Counted from the stretch's first letter, positions 35,274 through 44,966 are shown. The stretch: DNA of 64,000 nt from JANWKQ01 sp964624635 (GCA_964624635.1 CAZUXM010000003.1:1-64000), one strand, 5' to 3'. Translations and numbers: made by a program. The notes: generated by a model from the sequence alone, not told the origin.

Positions 35274-36136
35274 TTAAAAAAATACTCGAAGTAATTAAGT
35301 ACCAAATGCAGCTTTCAAAATTGAATGTTGCCATGAGTAGAGGGATTTTAGCCCGAAGTAGTCGTGTATTAAAAAATGATGATCCTGCTTCATGGGAGTT
35401 TGGTGCATTTAGTGAAAATGGTGAAGATGGAATAGTTGATCAACTACTTACACAAATAACCGTTGAAAAAAACAGATATTTTATTGAGATTGGAGCCTCC
35501 AATGGTATTGGAAACAACTCTGCTTATTTGGCAATGGTGTTGGGATATAAAGGAATTATGATTGATGGAAATCCGGCAGGAGTTCAAAATATTAAACGTA
35601 TTTATGGGAAATTTAATAATGGGATAGAGGGAATTGCACTTTTTACCGGTTCTGATGAAAGCATTGATTTAATTTTATCGAAATCATGGTACAAAGACCC
35701 TGACTTTTTCTCTTTGGATATTGATGGAATGGATTATTACGTAGCCAAAAAATTATTTGATAAAGGACTATCACCAAAAATTGTTTCTGTAGAAGTAAAC
35801 GCCTCATTAGGACCTGATGAATGTATTACTATTTTACCGGATGAAAATTTTAATCGTTTGGTACCGGGAATGAATCTTTTATACTTTGGGGTTTCTATTG
35901 CCGGATGGAGAAAATTTTTTGAAAGCAGAGGGTACCAATTTGTAGGTTTTGAAAGCAGTGGAGTAAATGCATTTTTTATTAAAAAAGATTGTTTTAGTCC
36001 TGATTTCTTATCCTCTATCAATAACAAAGGTATTTCCTTTGCTATGAGTAGCTGGAGTAAAAAGCTCTATGGCCTTGACTGGAAAAATCACTATGACAAG
36101 GTAAAACATATGCAATGGCATACCATTGAGGGTTAG
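35270..36136 (+). CDS. FkbM-like methyltransferase-related protein
   Basis: 288 residues. FSENGEDGIVDQLL, then FIEIGASNGIGNNSAYLA (about 75-92) and GIMIDGNP resemble the SAM-binding region of FkbM-like proteins common in surface-polysaccharide loci. The later FFSLDIDGMDYYVAKKL also fits. A sugar methyltransferase is the best guess, but the substrate is unknown and some relatives have no shown activity. It is the last gene of the coupled run, followed by about 70 non-coding bases and a new promoter. Confidence 0.68.
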   Translation: MIKKILEVIKYQMQLSKLNVAMSRGILARSSRVLKNDDPASWEFGAFSENGEDGIVDQLLTQITVEKNRYFIEIGASNGIGNNSAYLAMVLGYKGIMIDGNPAGVQNIKRIYGKFNNGIEGIALFTGSDESIDLILSKSWYKDPDFFSLDIDGMDYYVAKKLFDKGLSPKIVSVEVNASLGPDECITILPDENFNRLVPGMNLLYFGVSIAGWRKFFESRGYQFVGFESSGVNAFFIKKDCFSPDFLSSINNKGISFAMSSWSKKLYGLDWKNHYDKVKHMQWHTIEG

Positions 36137-36204
36137 TATTTTAGCCATTCATTTAGAAGTTTAGCTACTTGGGTAAAGATAAGACCGAATACCCGTTAAA
36201 ATCA

Positions 36205-36212
36205 TATCTTTG
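36205..36212 (+). promoter_or_regulatory. -7 element TATCTTTG starting the second glycan unit
   Basis: Exact TAnnTTTG match ending 12 bases before the ATG at 36225. It overlaps the in-frame TTG at 36210, arguing against that TTG as the start codon. Confidence 0.6.
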
Positions 36213-36224
36213 CATCCTGTTATT

Positions 36225-37154
36225 ATGCGAATATTACTTACATCTACTTCGTTTCAGGATACTCCTGGAAAACATCATGACCTATTAAATTCGAAGGGTT
36301 ACGAAGTAGATACTTTAAGGGGTCCTGTAAAAGCAGATATTTTGTTGCCTGTTATACATCAATATGATGGAATTATTTGTGGGGATGACGAGTATACAAG
36401 AGAAGTGATACAAAAAGGGAAAGAAGGCAAACTACAAGTAATCTCAAAGTATGGAATCGGGTTAGATAAGATTGATCTGGAAGCTGCGAAAGAATTTGGT
36501 ATTATAGTTACCAATTGTCCGGGAGTAAATCACACTACAGTATCCGAGCATGTGTTTGCATTATTATTAAGTTACGTAAAAAACATACCACAGGAAATTA
36601 CTTATACAAAAAATGGGGAATGGAAACGACTCACCGGAAATGAGATCTATGGAAAAACCATGGGTATTATTGGTATGGGTAAGATAGGAAAAGAAGTAGC
36701 TAAAAGAGCCCGTGCCTTTGGATTAAAAGTAATTGGTTTTGATAAGTATAAGGATGATGCATTTGCTTCTGAAAACCAAATTGAATATGTAGAAAATATA
36801 GACGATTTACTTGAACAATCAGACATTATTAGTTTACATACAAACCTTGATAGCTCCACAAGAGGAATGATTAGTGCAGAGAGAATAAAGAATAAAATAA
36901 AAGCTGGACTTATCATAATTAATACAGCACGAGGTGAATTAGTAGACCTTCCCGGATTATTACTGGGATTAGAAAATAATAAAGTAGGGGCATACCTAAC
37001 AGATGTTTTGGAAGAAGAACCCATGAAGGAAAACCACCCGATAAAGGATTTTAAAAATGTGTTTATCACACCACATATAGGATCAAGAACTTTTGAAAGC
37101 GTAGAGCGACAAGGAACAATGGCAGTAGAAAATTTAATAAATAATTTGAAGTAA
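36225..37154 (+). CDS. D-isomer-specific 2-hydroxyacid dehydrogenase (phosphoglycerate dehydrogenase-like)
   Basis: NAD-binding dehydrogenase of 309 residues from the ATG at 36225. The nucleotide motif is GIIGMGKIGKEVAKRA. The catalytic Arg is in NTARGELVD, followed by the acid in the LEEEP region and the His in ITPHIGSRT. It lacks the C-terminal ACT domain of many SerA proteins. The substrate may be a 2-hydroxy or 2-keto acid linked to the glycan. It overlaps the next gene by one base (TAATG). Confidence 0.82.
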   Translation: MRILLTSTSFQDTPGKHHDLLNSKGYEVDTLRGPVKADILLPVIHQYDGIICGDDEYTREVIQKGKEGKLQVISKYGIGLDKIDLEAAKEFGIIVTNCPGVNHTTVSEHVFALLLSYVKNIPQEITYTKNGEWKRLTGNEIYGKTMGIIGMGKIGKEVAKRARAFGLKVIGFDKYKDDAFASENQIEYVENIDDLLEQSDIISLHTNLDSSTRGMISAERIKNKIKAGLIIINTARGELVDLPGLLLGLENNKVGAYLTDVLEEEPMKENHPIKDFKNVFITPHIGSRTFESVERQGTMAVENLINNLK

Positions 37155-37867
37155 TGGATGAGATTGTAAAAGCTCCAAAATCAATGATTCATGGAGATGA
37201 AATGATTCTACTTAACAAAAAATACATAGAATCATTTCTGAACGATAAAAAAGATTTAGCTTTTATTGAAGTAGGCTCTCAGCGTGGTACCGGATCAACT
37301 TATAGGTTATCCAGGTATGCCAAAGAAAGAGGCATGCATTTTATAACGGTTGATGCTGATGAAAATAATTCGGCAGGTGCAGAGAAAATAGTTGAAGACG
37401 TAGATAAAAAATATGAAGCTCATCATCAGCTGGGAGAAATTTATTTGCAAAATTATCAGCAAAAAAATATTGGTATTTGTTATTTAGATGCTTTCGACCT
37501 GGTAACGGATTGGCCTCATAAAGAATCAACCATCGATTCCTATAAAAAAAGAAATGCTATTTTAAGTAATGAAGCTGCCTATAAAATGCATATGGATGCA
37601 TCAGAAGCCATAGTAAACAAGGTGATTCCTGGAGGGTTTATATGTTTTGATGATGTATGGTTAAACAACCACAAACAGTGGGAAGGTAAAGGCAAGACCG
37701 CCATTCCATATCTATTACAAAATGATTACCATGTTATTTGTTATAAACCTAACTCATTATTATTACAAAGAGGCGGAGAAGGAATAAAAGTAATAAAAGA
37801 CCAAACTAATTTTGCTGTCAACTTTAAGAGTTATAAAAGAAAAATTGCATCGATTATAAAAAAATAA
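37154..37867 (+). CDS. Predicted class I methyltransferase
   Basis: 237 residues with a SAM-binding pattern FIEVGSQRGTGSTYRLSRYA (about residues 36-55), an acidic VDAD after strand 2 and GFICFDDVW. The fold is that of the class I methyltransferases often found beside glycosyltransferases. There is no closer family assignment. It is directly coupled to the dehydrogenase. Confidence 0.68.
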   Translation: MDEIVKAPKSMIHGDEMILLNKKYIESFLNDKKDLAFIEVGSQRGTGSTYRLSRYAKERGMHFITVDADENNSAGAEKIVEDVDKKYEAHHQLGEIYLQNYQQKNIGICYLDAFDLVTDWPHKESTIDSYKKRNAILSNEAAYKMHMDASEAIVNKVIPGGFICFDDVWLNNHKQWEGKGKTAIPYLLQNDYHVICYKPNSLLLQRGGEGIKVIKDQTNFAVNFKSYKRKIASIIKK

Positions 37868-37875
37868 GATCACCA

Positions 37876-38901
37876 ATGAATGTTTACCTTTTAGGATATC
37901 AACCCAAATATTTTTTTAAATCAAAACACACCAACTGGTGGCCATGGAATTATTTAAAAGATACTTTTAATGATATTGGTTATAAAACCTATCATGCCAA
38001 CATCAATAAAATTGATACCTCAAAGCCTGCCATTTATATCTGTTGGAATGAACCCGATAGCATTGAATTAATTGAAAAATACAAAATACACAAAGACAGC
38101 ATCGTTATTCAAAAACTAACCAGTTTTGATGGTAGTCCGGAATCAGCCAACACCAATTGGACCGATGCTCCTCTTGATTTTTTTGCAAAATGGCATTGGC
38201 CACAATATCAAAAACTAGAAAAGTTAGAAAAAATTTGGCCTAACTTTTATGCTTTTGGTGCAAAAACCATTTCAGAACCATTCCCTGAAAAAAGCCGTAT
38301 TGCACAAAAATACAAAGACCGAATATTTTGGATTCCTTGGGGCACTATGACTGTTCCTTATAAAAGAATTCAAGCATCACAGCCTATCTTATCCGGATTC
38401 AAATACGATGCAGGATTTGTTGGTAGCAAATGGGGTACAAGGACCCGAGGTAATATTAAAGAGTGGGAAACCTATCTTGATCCTATTTTTAATGAATCAA
38501 GCAGTACTTATTTGGCAGGAAAAGGTACCCCTAAAGGGCCGGTTTCTGTTGAGGAACATGAAAGGGCCTTGAAAGAATCAAGATTATGTCCCATCATTCA
38601 CGCCACTTCATGGAAAATTGAAAAAGGAATCATGGATCGCTTCTGGACCGTATTTTCCTTAGGCCGTTTTGGAGTTGTTGACAATGAGGGTGTATTGGAT
38701 TTCTATGACAGAAATGAATTAGTGCTGGAAACTAACCCGGGAGAATATATTGAAAAAAGTATTTACTACATGAAAAATGTAGATCAACAAAAACCATATA
38801 TCGAAAAAGTTTTATCAAGAATTAAAACAGAATATAACCAACAAATAGTTTGGAAAAATATTCTTGACAGAGTTTTTAAAGAAAATAGTTTAAAAAAATA
38901 A
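37876..38901 (+). CDS. CgeB-like glycosyltransferase
   Basis: 341 residues. The C-terminal half (GFVGSKWGTR, EHERALKESRLCPII, a helical end) resembles the CgeB/YkvP-type group 1 glycosyltransferase domain. The N-terminal half looks like a degenerate GT-B domain (LLGYQPKYFF, IYICWNEPDS). It would transfer one sugar of the repeat unit. Donor and acceptor are unknown. It abuts the next ATG with no spacer. Confidence 0.65.
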   Translation: MNVYLLGYQPKYFFKSKHTNWWPWNYLKDTFNDIGYKTYHANINKIDTSKPAIYICWNEPDSIELIEKYKIHKDSIVIQKLTSFDGSPESANTNWTDAPLDFFAKWHWPQYQKLEKLEKIWPNFYAFGAKTISEPFPEKSRIAQKYKDRIFWIPWGTMTVPYKRIQASQPILSGFKYDAGFVGSKWGTRTRGNIKEWETYLDPIFNESSSTYLAGKGTPKGPVSVEEHERALKESRLCPIIHATSWKIEKGIMDRFWTVFSLGRFGVVDNEGVLDFYDRNELVLETNPGEYIEKSIYYMKNVDQQKPYIEKVLSRIKTEYNQQIVWKNILDRVFKENSLKK

Positions 38902-40182
38902 ATGTTGCCTAAGAAGTATTACTTCTATCATTACTCTTCTGAAGAAATTCAGAATAAAGACAAATCCACTACACATGTATGGCTTCCATTGAGTGTTGAA
39001 TCAAAAAAAATGATTGAGCACATTGGCAAAAAAAGCCCAGATGCTGAAATAAATATTCAGCAAGCGTTAAGTGATTTTTTTCTTTCAACTGATCAATTCC
39101 TGAAAGCTTCTGGAAGTAATAAATCAAATTCCAAAAAGATTATTCTTTATGCTCAAAGCGATACGTTGGCTAATTCAGTATCTGTGATTGGCAAAAACCT
39201 TCAAGAACACTCCATCACTTACGTTGTTCCTAAAAAAAACACAGAAAAAGCCGATACATTTTTTGAATCAAAAAAAATAGAATATAAGACATACTCATAT
39301 TCTATCTTAAAAAGTATACATCCGGATGTTTTTTTGTTATTGAATGATTGGAGCAAAGAGGCCCAAAGAATCATTGCTCATTGTCACCTATTAAAAATCC
39401 CTGTAGTATGTTTACAAGAATCTGTTATTGATTTTGGGGATCATTTTAAAAGAATGCAACATGCTGATGAAGTTTTTGTACAGGGGAGCCAAACGGTAAT
39501 TGATTTAAAAAGAAATTCATATTATATTACTGGCAATCCCCGTTATGAAAATATAAATCCTGTAGTAAACAAAGGAGAAAATGTATTAATCAATTGTAAT
39601 TTCACCTATGGTATTTTTGAAGATAAAAGGGAATCATGGCTAGACGATATTCATCAAACCCTCCTAAAAGAAAATCTCGAATATGTTATTTCACAACATC
39701 CCAGAGATACCGGGAATCTTTCTAAATACAAAAAGGTTATATCATCTTCCTCTGCTTCTATTAGTCAGCAATTGGAAGATAGTAACCTTTTAATCACCAG
39801 ATTCAGTTCGCTTATTCATGAATCATTGGCAATGGGAATTCCAGTTATCTATTACAATCCGCATGGAGAAACCATGCAATATGACTTTGAGTTTGACGGT
39901 AAGATTCTACAATTGGCAAGGTCCCGGAAAGAGCTTGAAGCGTGTGTGTTAAATTTTAAAAACCTTACCATGAATCCCCAATACCTTAACGAATACCTTG
40001 CCCGACATTGTATTTGCAGAACAAGTTTACCCTCTAAAAACATAGAGTATATTATTTCTACTATTCCTTTTAAACCAGGTAAGTTTACAGCTAAAGATAT
40101 GCTTAGGGTTGTTTTTTATCATCCAACAATAAAAATTATATTAAGCAATATTAGGAAGGTATTTAAGCTAAAAAGTGCTTAA
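38902..40182 (+). CDS. Putative GT-B glycosyltransferase / glycerophosphotransferase-like protein
   Basis: 426 residues. The C-terminal half has the pattern of CDP-glycerol glycerophosphotransferase-like and capsule glycosyltransferase-like proteins: VISQHPRDTGN, then LITRFSSLIHESLAMGIPVIYYNP, then a helical tail. HADEVFVQGSQ and ITGNPRYE also fit. The N-terminal 110 residues are charged and not recognised. It probably adds a sugar or polyol phosphate in the same pathway as its neighbours. Confidence 0.65.
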   Translation: MLPKKYYFYHYSSEEIQNKDKSTTHVWLPLSVESKKMIEHIGKKSPDAEINIQQALSDFFLSTDQFLKASGSNKSNSKKIILYAQSDTLANSVSVIGKNLQEHSITYVVPKKNTEKADTFFESKKIEYKTYSYSILKSIHPDVFLLLNDWSKEAQRIIAHCHLLKIPVVCLQESVIDFGDHFKRMQHADEVFVQGSQTVIDLKRNSYYITGNPRYENINPVVNKGENVLINCNFTYGIFEDKRESWLDDIHQTLLKENLEYVISQHPRDTGNLSKYKKVISSSSASISQQLEDSNLLITRFSSLIHESLAMGIPVIYYNPHGETMQYDFEFDGKILQLARSRKELEACVLNFKNLTMNPQYLNEYLARHCICRTSLPSKNIEYIISTIPFKPGKFTAKDMLRVVFYHPTIKIILSNIRKVFKLKSA

Positions 40183-40214
40183 AACTGTATATTTGACATT
40201 ATTAAGTTTCTTAA

Positions 40215-41699
40215 GTGGGAATAGTTCAAAAAAGCTCCTTCAGGTCATCCATCTTACTAGGCATTGGAATTATGCTTGGTTTTATTACTGCCGGCATACT
40301 TTTACCTAACTATTTGACTGAAGAACAAAATGGACTGCTAACCCTATTCAACTCTTATTCTCTAATATACAGTCAGCTGGTGATTTTAGGATTACATACC
40401 GCTGTTATTAGATTCTTTCCACATTTTAAAAATGACACCAATAAACACTACGGATTTTTAACCAATGCTTCGGTGTTTATTTTGCTTAGCTTTTTGGTAT
40501 TTGCAGGATACTATTATATTACTAAACCTTATTTTAAAGATTGGTTTTCTTCATCTCCACTTTTTGACCAAAATTATTTTTACATATTACCTCTTACCTT
40601 CTTCACTCTATATTTTTATTTATTTGATGCTTATTCCACTGCACAGGTAAAATCAGTAAGAGGTTTCTTCTTAAAAGATGTTTTACAAAGAGTATTTATA
40701 CTCATTGCAATAGTCCTGTTTATCATCTTACAATTAAAATTTAATTCTTTTGTACTGCTGTATTGCTTGGCATTTTGTTTACCTACCATTATTTTCTTTT
40801 TTATTCTGGCAAAAGAAAAACAGTTTACATTATTACCCCGATGGGACGACATGTATACCAGAAACTGGCGTTATATGGCAAAGGTTTCCGGGTACTCTCT
40901 CCTATTGGGGATTAGTTGGGTAGGAATTAGTAACCTCGATGCTATCATGATTGAAAGAATGCTGGACTTAAAACAAGCAGGAATATATGGTAGAAATATG
41001 TTTTTTGGTATTTTGGTATCAGTACCATACCGAGCTATACATAAAATTGCTTCCGGGGTTATTTCCAACTCTTTTAAAGAAGGAAATATTTCGAATATAA
41101 AAGATGTATATTATAAATCAACGATTACTCAAATGGCTTTTGGATTATTCATTTTAGGAGGATTATGGATCAATATAGAAAATATATATCATATTATTCC
41201 TACCTCATATGAAGATGGGAAATATGTAATATTATTCATTGGCCTGGGCAATTTATTTACCATGACTGGAGGAGTAAATACCGCTGTAATCAGTTTTTCT
41301 CCTCACTATAGATGGAATACCATTTTTGTAGCTCTTTTATTAATCATGGTAGTGGTTTGTAATTTAATATTTATTCCATGGTGGGGAATAAGTGGTGCTG
41401 CACTAGCAGTAGCCATATCGATGTTCATTTATAATCTGATGATGTATATACTATTGCTGGTGAAATATAAATTCCAACCATTTAGCGTAAAGCATTTACT
41501 GGTTCTTATTATAAGTAGTATAGCATATCTAATAAGTTATATAATACCAACCATAGAAGCTTCATTTATAGGGGATATATTAATACGGAGTATAGTATTT
41601 ACTCTCATATTTGGTGGAGGAGTTCTTGTGTCAAAAGTCTCTCCGGATATAAATAAAATGTTATTTGATTTTTTAAAAAGATTAAAACTCCCCAAATAA
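40215..41699 (+). CDS. Wzx-type oligosaccharide flippase
   Basis: MOP-superfamily membrane protein of 494 residues with about 12-14 hydrophobic segments and a GTG start. The N-terminus (SILLGIGIMLGFITAGILLPNYLTEEQNG is split here) resembles Bacteroidota O-antigen flippases. It should move the lipid-linked glycan across the inner membrane. It is the last gene of the glycan region. No Wzy polymerase or initiating sugar-phosphate transferase is visible in the window. Confidence 0.85.
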   Translation: MGIVQKSSFRSSILLGIGIMLGFITAGILLPNYLTEEQNGLLTLFNSYSLIYSQLVILGLHTAVIRFFPHFKNDTNKHYGFLTNASVFILLSFLVFAGYYYITKPYFKDWFSSSPLFDQNYFYILPLTFFTLYFYLFDAYSTAQVKSVRGFFLKDVLQRVFILIAIVLFIILQLKFNSFVLLYCLAFCLPTIIFFFILAKEKQFTLLPRWDDMYTRNWRYMAKVSGYSLLLGISWVGISNLDAIMIERMLDLKQAGIYGRNMFFGILVSVPYRAIHKIASGVISNSFKEGNISNIKDVYYKSTITQMAFGLFILGGLWINIENIYHIIPTSYEDGKYVILFIGLGNLFTMTGGVNTAVISFSPHYRWNTIFVALLLIMVVVCNLIFIPWWGISGAALAVAISMFIYNLMMYILLLVKYKFQPFSVKHLLVLIISSIAYLISYIIPTIEASFIGDILIRSIVFTLIFGGGVLVSKVSPDINKMLFDFLKRLKLPK

Positions 41700-41711
41700 C
41701 TATTTAAGTAA

Positions 41712-43484
41712 CTAATATTTAATAATTCGGCAAGTAAGTTTTCCTTCTTTTGTTAGCACGGTTAAACTATATACTCCAGAACTTACAGAACTCAAATCAA
41801 AAACAGATTCCAATTCATTATTTAATTGAAATTTCTTAACTACTCTTCCTGAAAGATCTGTAATAAATACATCAGCTGTTATTTCTTCACTTAACGTAAC
41901 TTTCACCACATCACTGAAAGGATTGGGATAAATAGAAACTAATAACCCCAAATTGTCCTCAATATCCTTTGATTGTTGGTTTTGAATGGTACAATTTTCT
42001 ATTACCCAGTTGGATGTTAAACCACTTAAAGAAAAATTATTTAAATGACCATCAAATCCGTTCACTGTGTTATCCTCTAAAACTGTTTCTGACGGATTGC
42101 TTCCTCCGGGAATTCCATGATCAAAATTATAATAGGCAATCAAACCAGGTTCGGTTCCTGTCAAAACTCCGTTCATGTTTGCCTGAATTTGTATTGGTGT
42201 TCTTGCTACGTTCCAGATACGAAGTTCATCCATAATTCCCTCATAAAAATTGGATGGAGATGTATTATCCCAGTCTTGACCCAAACTTATTCTGTCTGTT
42301 GACAAAAAAGCATCACCAACAACTAACGTTCCTATGGAGACTCCATCTATAAATGCTTCTCCAATACTTCCAGTTCTTACATAAGCTATATGGTGGCAAC
42401 TATCATCTCCTATTACCTGGCTGCTAATTAAAAAGTTTACAGGGCCTCCAAATTCATAAATACCTAACTTGCCGGTTTGTGTAGCTGTACCATCTCCTAA
42501 AAATATGGAGAACTTATTGTCTCCTGGAGCTGTAGGATTAACTGTAAACATATGGGCTTGTGGAATATTATTGTTCAAGTCTGCTTTCATCTTAAATTCT
42601 ATGGTGAAGTTTGAAGCAGATGACAATGACGGAGCTAAAGCATCTATTTCTACAAAGTCATTATTCCCATCAAAATCCAACTGGTTTTCTGAAGTATCTG
42701 GATTTACTTGAACAGCTTCACAAATTCCATCCACCCAATTTGAAGTACCTCCTGATAAAGCAAAGCCATTTAAACTACCATCATAACTATTGGTTGTTAT
42801 ATCATCCAACGTATTTATACCTGTATTGGTTCCTCCTGCTACTCCTTGATTAAATCTATAATAACCAATTAATCCCGATTCCGACCCTGTTAAAACCACA
42901 TTGATATTTGTTTGAATCTCTACTTGGGTTCTTGCTACATTCCAAATTCTTAAATCGTCTATCATTCCTTCGTAAAAATTAGAAGTCGTTATATTATCCC
43001 AATCTTGCCCTAAGCTTATTCTGTCATTCGTTAAAAAAGCATCACCTACTACTAATGTCCCTATTGATACTCCATCTATAAATGCTTCTCCAATACCTCC
43101 GGTTCTTACATAAGCGATATGATGGCAACTATCATCTCCAATGACCTGACTGCTGATTAAAAAATTAACAGGCCCCCCAAACTCGTAAATTCCTAGCTTA
43201 CCTGTTTGAGTTGGAGATCCATCACCTAAAAAAATAGAAAATTTATTATCACCTGGGGCTGCAGGATTAACTGTAAACATATGAGCCTGGGGGATATTAT
43301 CATTTAAGTCAGCTTTCATCTTAAATTCTATGGTAAAGTTTGCTGTAGACGATAAAGGCGGAGCTAAAGAATTAATGGATACATAATCATTCACTCCATC
43401 AAAATTCAATGCATTACTACTTTGCGCTTTTAATGCAATAAAACTGAATAATAAAACACCTGATAATAAAATTTTCTTAAACAT
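41712..43484 (-). CDS. Secreted protein with two near-identical LamG domains and a type A T9SS sorting domain
   Basis: A signal peptide ending ALKA with Gln at +1 is followed by two concanavalin/LamG-like domains (about residues 24-255 and 267-500). They repeat with a period of 243 residues and are mostly identical from NFTIEFKMKADLN to the LRIWNVART segment. The C-terminus (VSIYPNPFSDVVKVTL to the final CRIIKY) is a type A T9SS sorting domain. It is probably exported to the surface, where LamG domains usually bind glycans or proteins. It is convergent with the flippase gene. Confidence 0.88.
   Translation of the reverse strand: MFKKILLSGVLLFSFIALKAQSSNALNFDGVNDYVSINSLAPPLSSTANFTIEFKMKADLNDNIPQAHMFTVNPAAPGDNKFSIFLGDGSPTQTGKLGIYEFGGPVNFLISSQVIGDDSCHHIAYVRTGGIGEAFIDGVSIGTLVVGDAFLTNDRISLGQDWDNITTSNFYEGMIDDLRIWNVARTQVEIQTNINVVLTGSESGLIGYYRFNQGVAGGTNTGINTLDDITTNSYDGSLNGFALSGGTSNWVDGICEAVQVNPDTSENQLDFDGNNDFVEIDALAPSLSSASNFTIEFKMKADLNNNIPQAHMFTVNPTAPGDNKFSIFLGDGTATQTGKLGIYEFGGPVNFLISSQVIGDDSCHHIAYVRTGSIGEAFIDGVSIGTLVVGDAFLSTDRISLGQDWDNTSPSNFYEGIMDELRIWNVARTPIQIQANMNGVLTGTEPGLIAYYNFDHGIPGGSNPSETVLEDNTVNGFDGHLNNFSLSGLTSNWVIENCTIQNQQSKDIEDNLGLLVSIYPNPFSDVVKVTLSEEITADVFITDLSGRVVKKFQLNNELESVFDLSSVSSGVYSLTVLTKEGKLTCRIIKY
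41994..43415 (-). repeat. Tandem duplication of a LamG domain (period 729 bases)
   Basis: The two copies within the gene at 41712-43484 share long identical protein stretches, such as GKLGIYEFGGPVNFLISSQV, at residue offsets of 243. Confidence 0.85.
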
Positions 43485-43537
43485 ATTGGAAGTATACTTT
43501 AGCTTAGATTTAAAAATACAAAAAAATTACATAACTA

Positions 43538-44962
43538 CTACTTTATCTTATGCAACTTCACCATATTTGTTTGTCCCCTTTCATGCATAGGAACACTGGC
43601 GGTATGTACTAATAAGTCACCTTCTTTCACAAACCCGGTATCTTTGAGCATTTCGCTACTGGCTGCAATACTATGATCGGTACTTACAAACTGATCAAAA
43701 TAAAAACCCCTTACACCCCATAATAAACTGAGCTGATTCAAAATTTTACGGTTACCTGTAAATACATAAATATCTGCCTTAGGTCGGTAACTTGAAATTT
43801 CAAAAGCGGTATATCCGGTAAAGGTCATGGTGATAATCCCTGTTGCTTTTGTTTTTTTCGCCATTTCTACGGCCGTGTAACAAATTGCATCTGTAATAAA
43901 GCGTTCTTCGTTGATATGCAGATAATCATTATTATAAATTCCTTCGTATTCTTCTACATTTTTAATGATCTTCTGAACACTTTCAATTACACGTACAGGA
44001 AATTTTCCTACGGAGGTCTCACCACTTAACATCACCGCATCCGCTCCGTCCATGATTGCATTGGCTACGTCGTTTACTTCAGCACGAGTTGGGTTATAAT
44101 TGGTAATCATACTTTCCATCATTTGTGTAGCAATAATGATGGGCTTAGATGCTATTTTACTTTTACGTACCAATTCTTTTTGGATCAATGGAACTTCCTG
44201 CATGGGAATTTCTACTCCTAAATCTCCACGAGCTACCATGATAGCATCTGATTCTTTTAAAATATTTTCGAAATCAGCAATAGCTTCCGGTTTTTCAATT
44301 TTAGAAACTACTTTGGTTCTTTTCTTTTTAGCAGCAATCAAATCTTTTAATTCCCTTACATCAGCTGCGCTCCGAACAAACGAAAGAGCCACCCACTCCA
44401 CATCATGTTCTAAAGCAAACTCTAAATCTTCAATATCTTTTGGAGTTAAACAAGGAAGTGAGATTTTTGTATTCGGAAGATTTACTCCTTTTTTGGAAGA
44501 CAGTATTCCCCCATTAATCACTTTTACGATGGCTTCATCTTTTTTATTGGTGCTTACTACTTCCAATACAATTTTACCATCATCCACCATTACTCTTTCG
44601 CCGGGATTCACGTCTTTAGCAAAGCTTTCGTATTGAATATAAATTCTTCCTTTTACTCCTATTCCCTTGTCGGTAGAAATAACAAACTGCTCATTGTCTT
44701 CCAATAGAATCTCATTATTCTCTACTTCTCTAACACGCATTTTGGGTCCCTGAAGGTCTGCCAGAATAGCCAGGTTGTATCCTTTTGTATTATTTTGATT
44801 TCTTACCAGATCGATTACTGTTTTCTGGAAACCACGATCTCCATGTGAAAAATTTAAACGACATACATCTACCCCGGCTTCTATAAGACTATCAAACACA
44901 TTAGGGTCTAAGGTAGCAGGACCCATGGTAGCCACTACTTTGGTTTTACTTTGTACTTTCAT
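43538..44962 (-). CDS. pyk: Pyruvate kinase
   Basis: Glycolytic enzyme converting phosphoenolpyruvate and ADP to pyruvate and ATP. The ATG at 44962 (MKVQSKTKVVATMGPA) gives the usual N-terminus, about 474 residues. Motifs include CRLNFSHG, the active-site MVARGDLGVEIP, PIIIATQMMESM and the C-terminal HTASVPMHERGQTN. It begins four bases after the IPExxxVDY stop, an arrangement common in Bacteroidota, so the two are probably co-transcribed. Confidence 0.96.
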   Translation of the reverse strand: MKVQSKTKVVATMGPATLDPNVFDSLIEAGVDVCRLNFSHGDRGFQKTVIDLVRNQNNTKGYNLAILADLQGPKMRVREVENNEILLEDNEQFVISTDKGIGVKGRIYIQYESFAKDVNPGERVMVDDGKIVLEVVSTNKKDEAIVKVINGGILSSKKGVNLPNTKISLPCLTPKDIEDLEFALEHDVEWVALSFVRSAADVRELKDLIAAKKKRTKVVSKIEKPEAIADFENILKESDAIMVARGDLGVEIPMQEVPLIQKELVRKSKIASKPIIIATQMMESMITNYNPTRAEVNDVANAIMDGADAVMLSGETSVGKFPVRVIESVQKIIKNVEEYEGIYNNDYLHINEERFITDAICYTAVEMAKKTKATGIITMTFTGYTAFEISSYRPKADIYVFTGNRKILNQLSLLWGVRGFYFDQFVSTDHSIAASSEMLKDTGFVKEGDLLVHTASVPMHERGQTNMVKLHKIK

Positions 44963-44966
44963 ATTT

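Noticed and set aside
30675..41699. Glycan locus as a recently acquired island
   Set aside because: The A/T content, codon use and TAnnTTTG promoter look like the rest of the window, and no mobile-element remnants flank it, so transfer is not supported by what can be seen.
44100..44636. 178-codon open frame antisense to pyruvate kinase
   Set aside because: It lies wholly inside pyk on the other strand and has no promoter or recognisable product; it reflects codon bias of the real gene.
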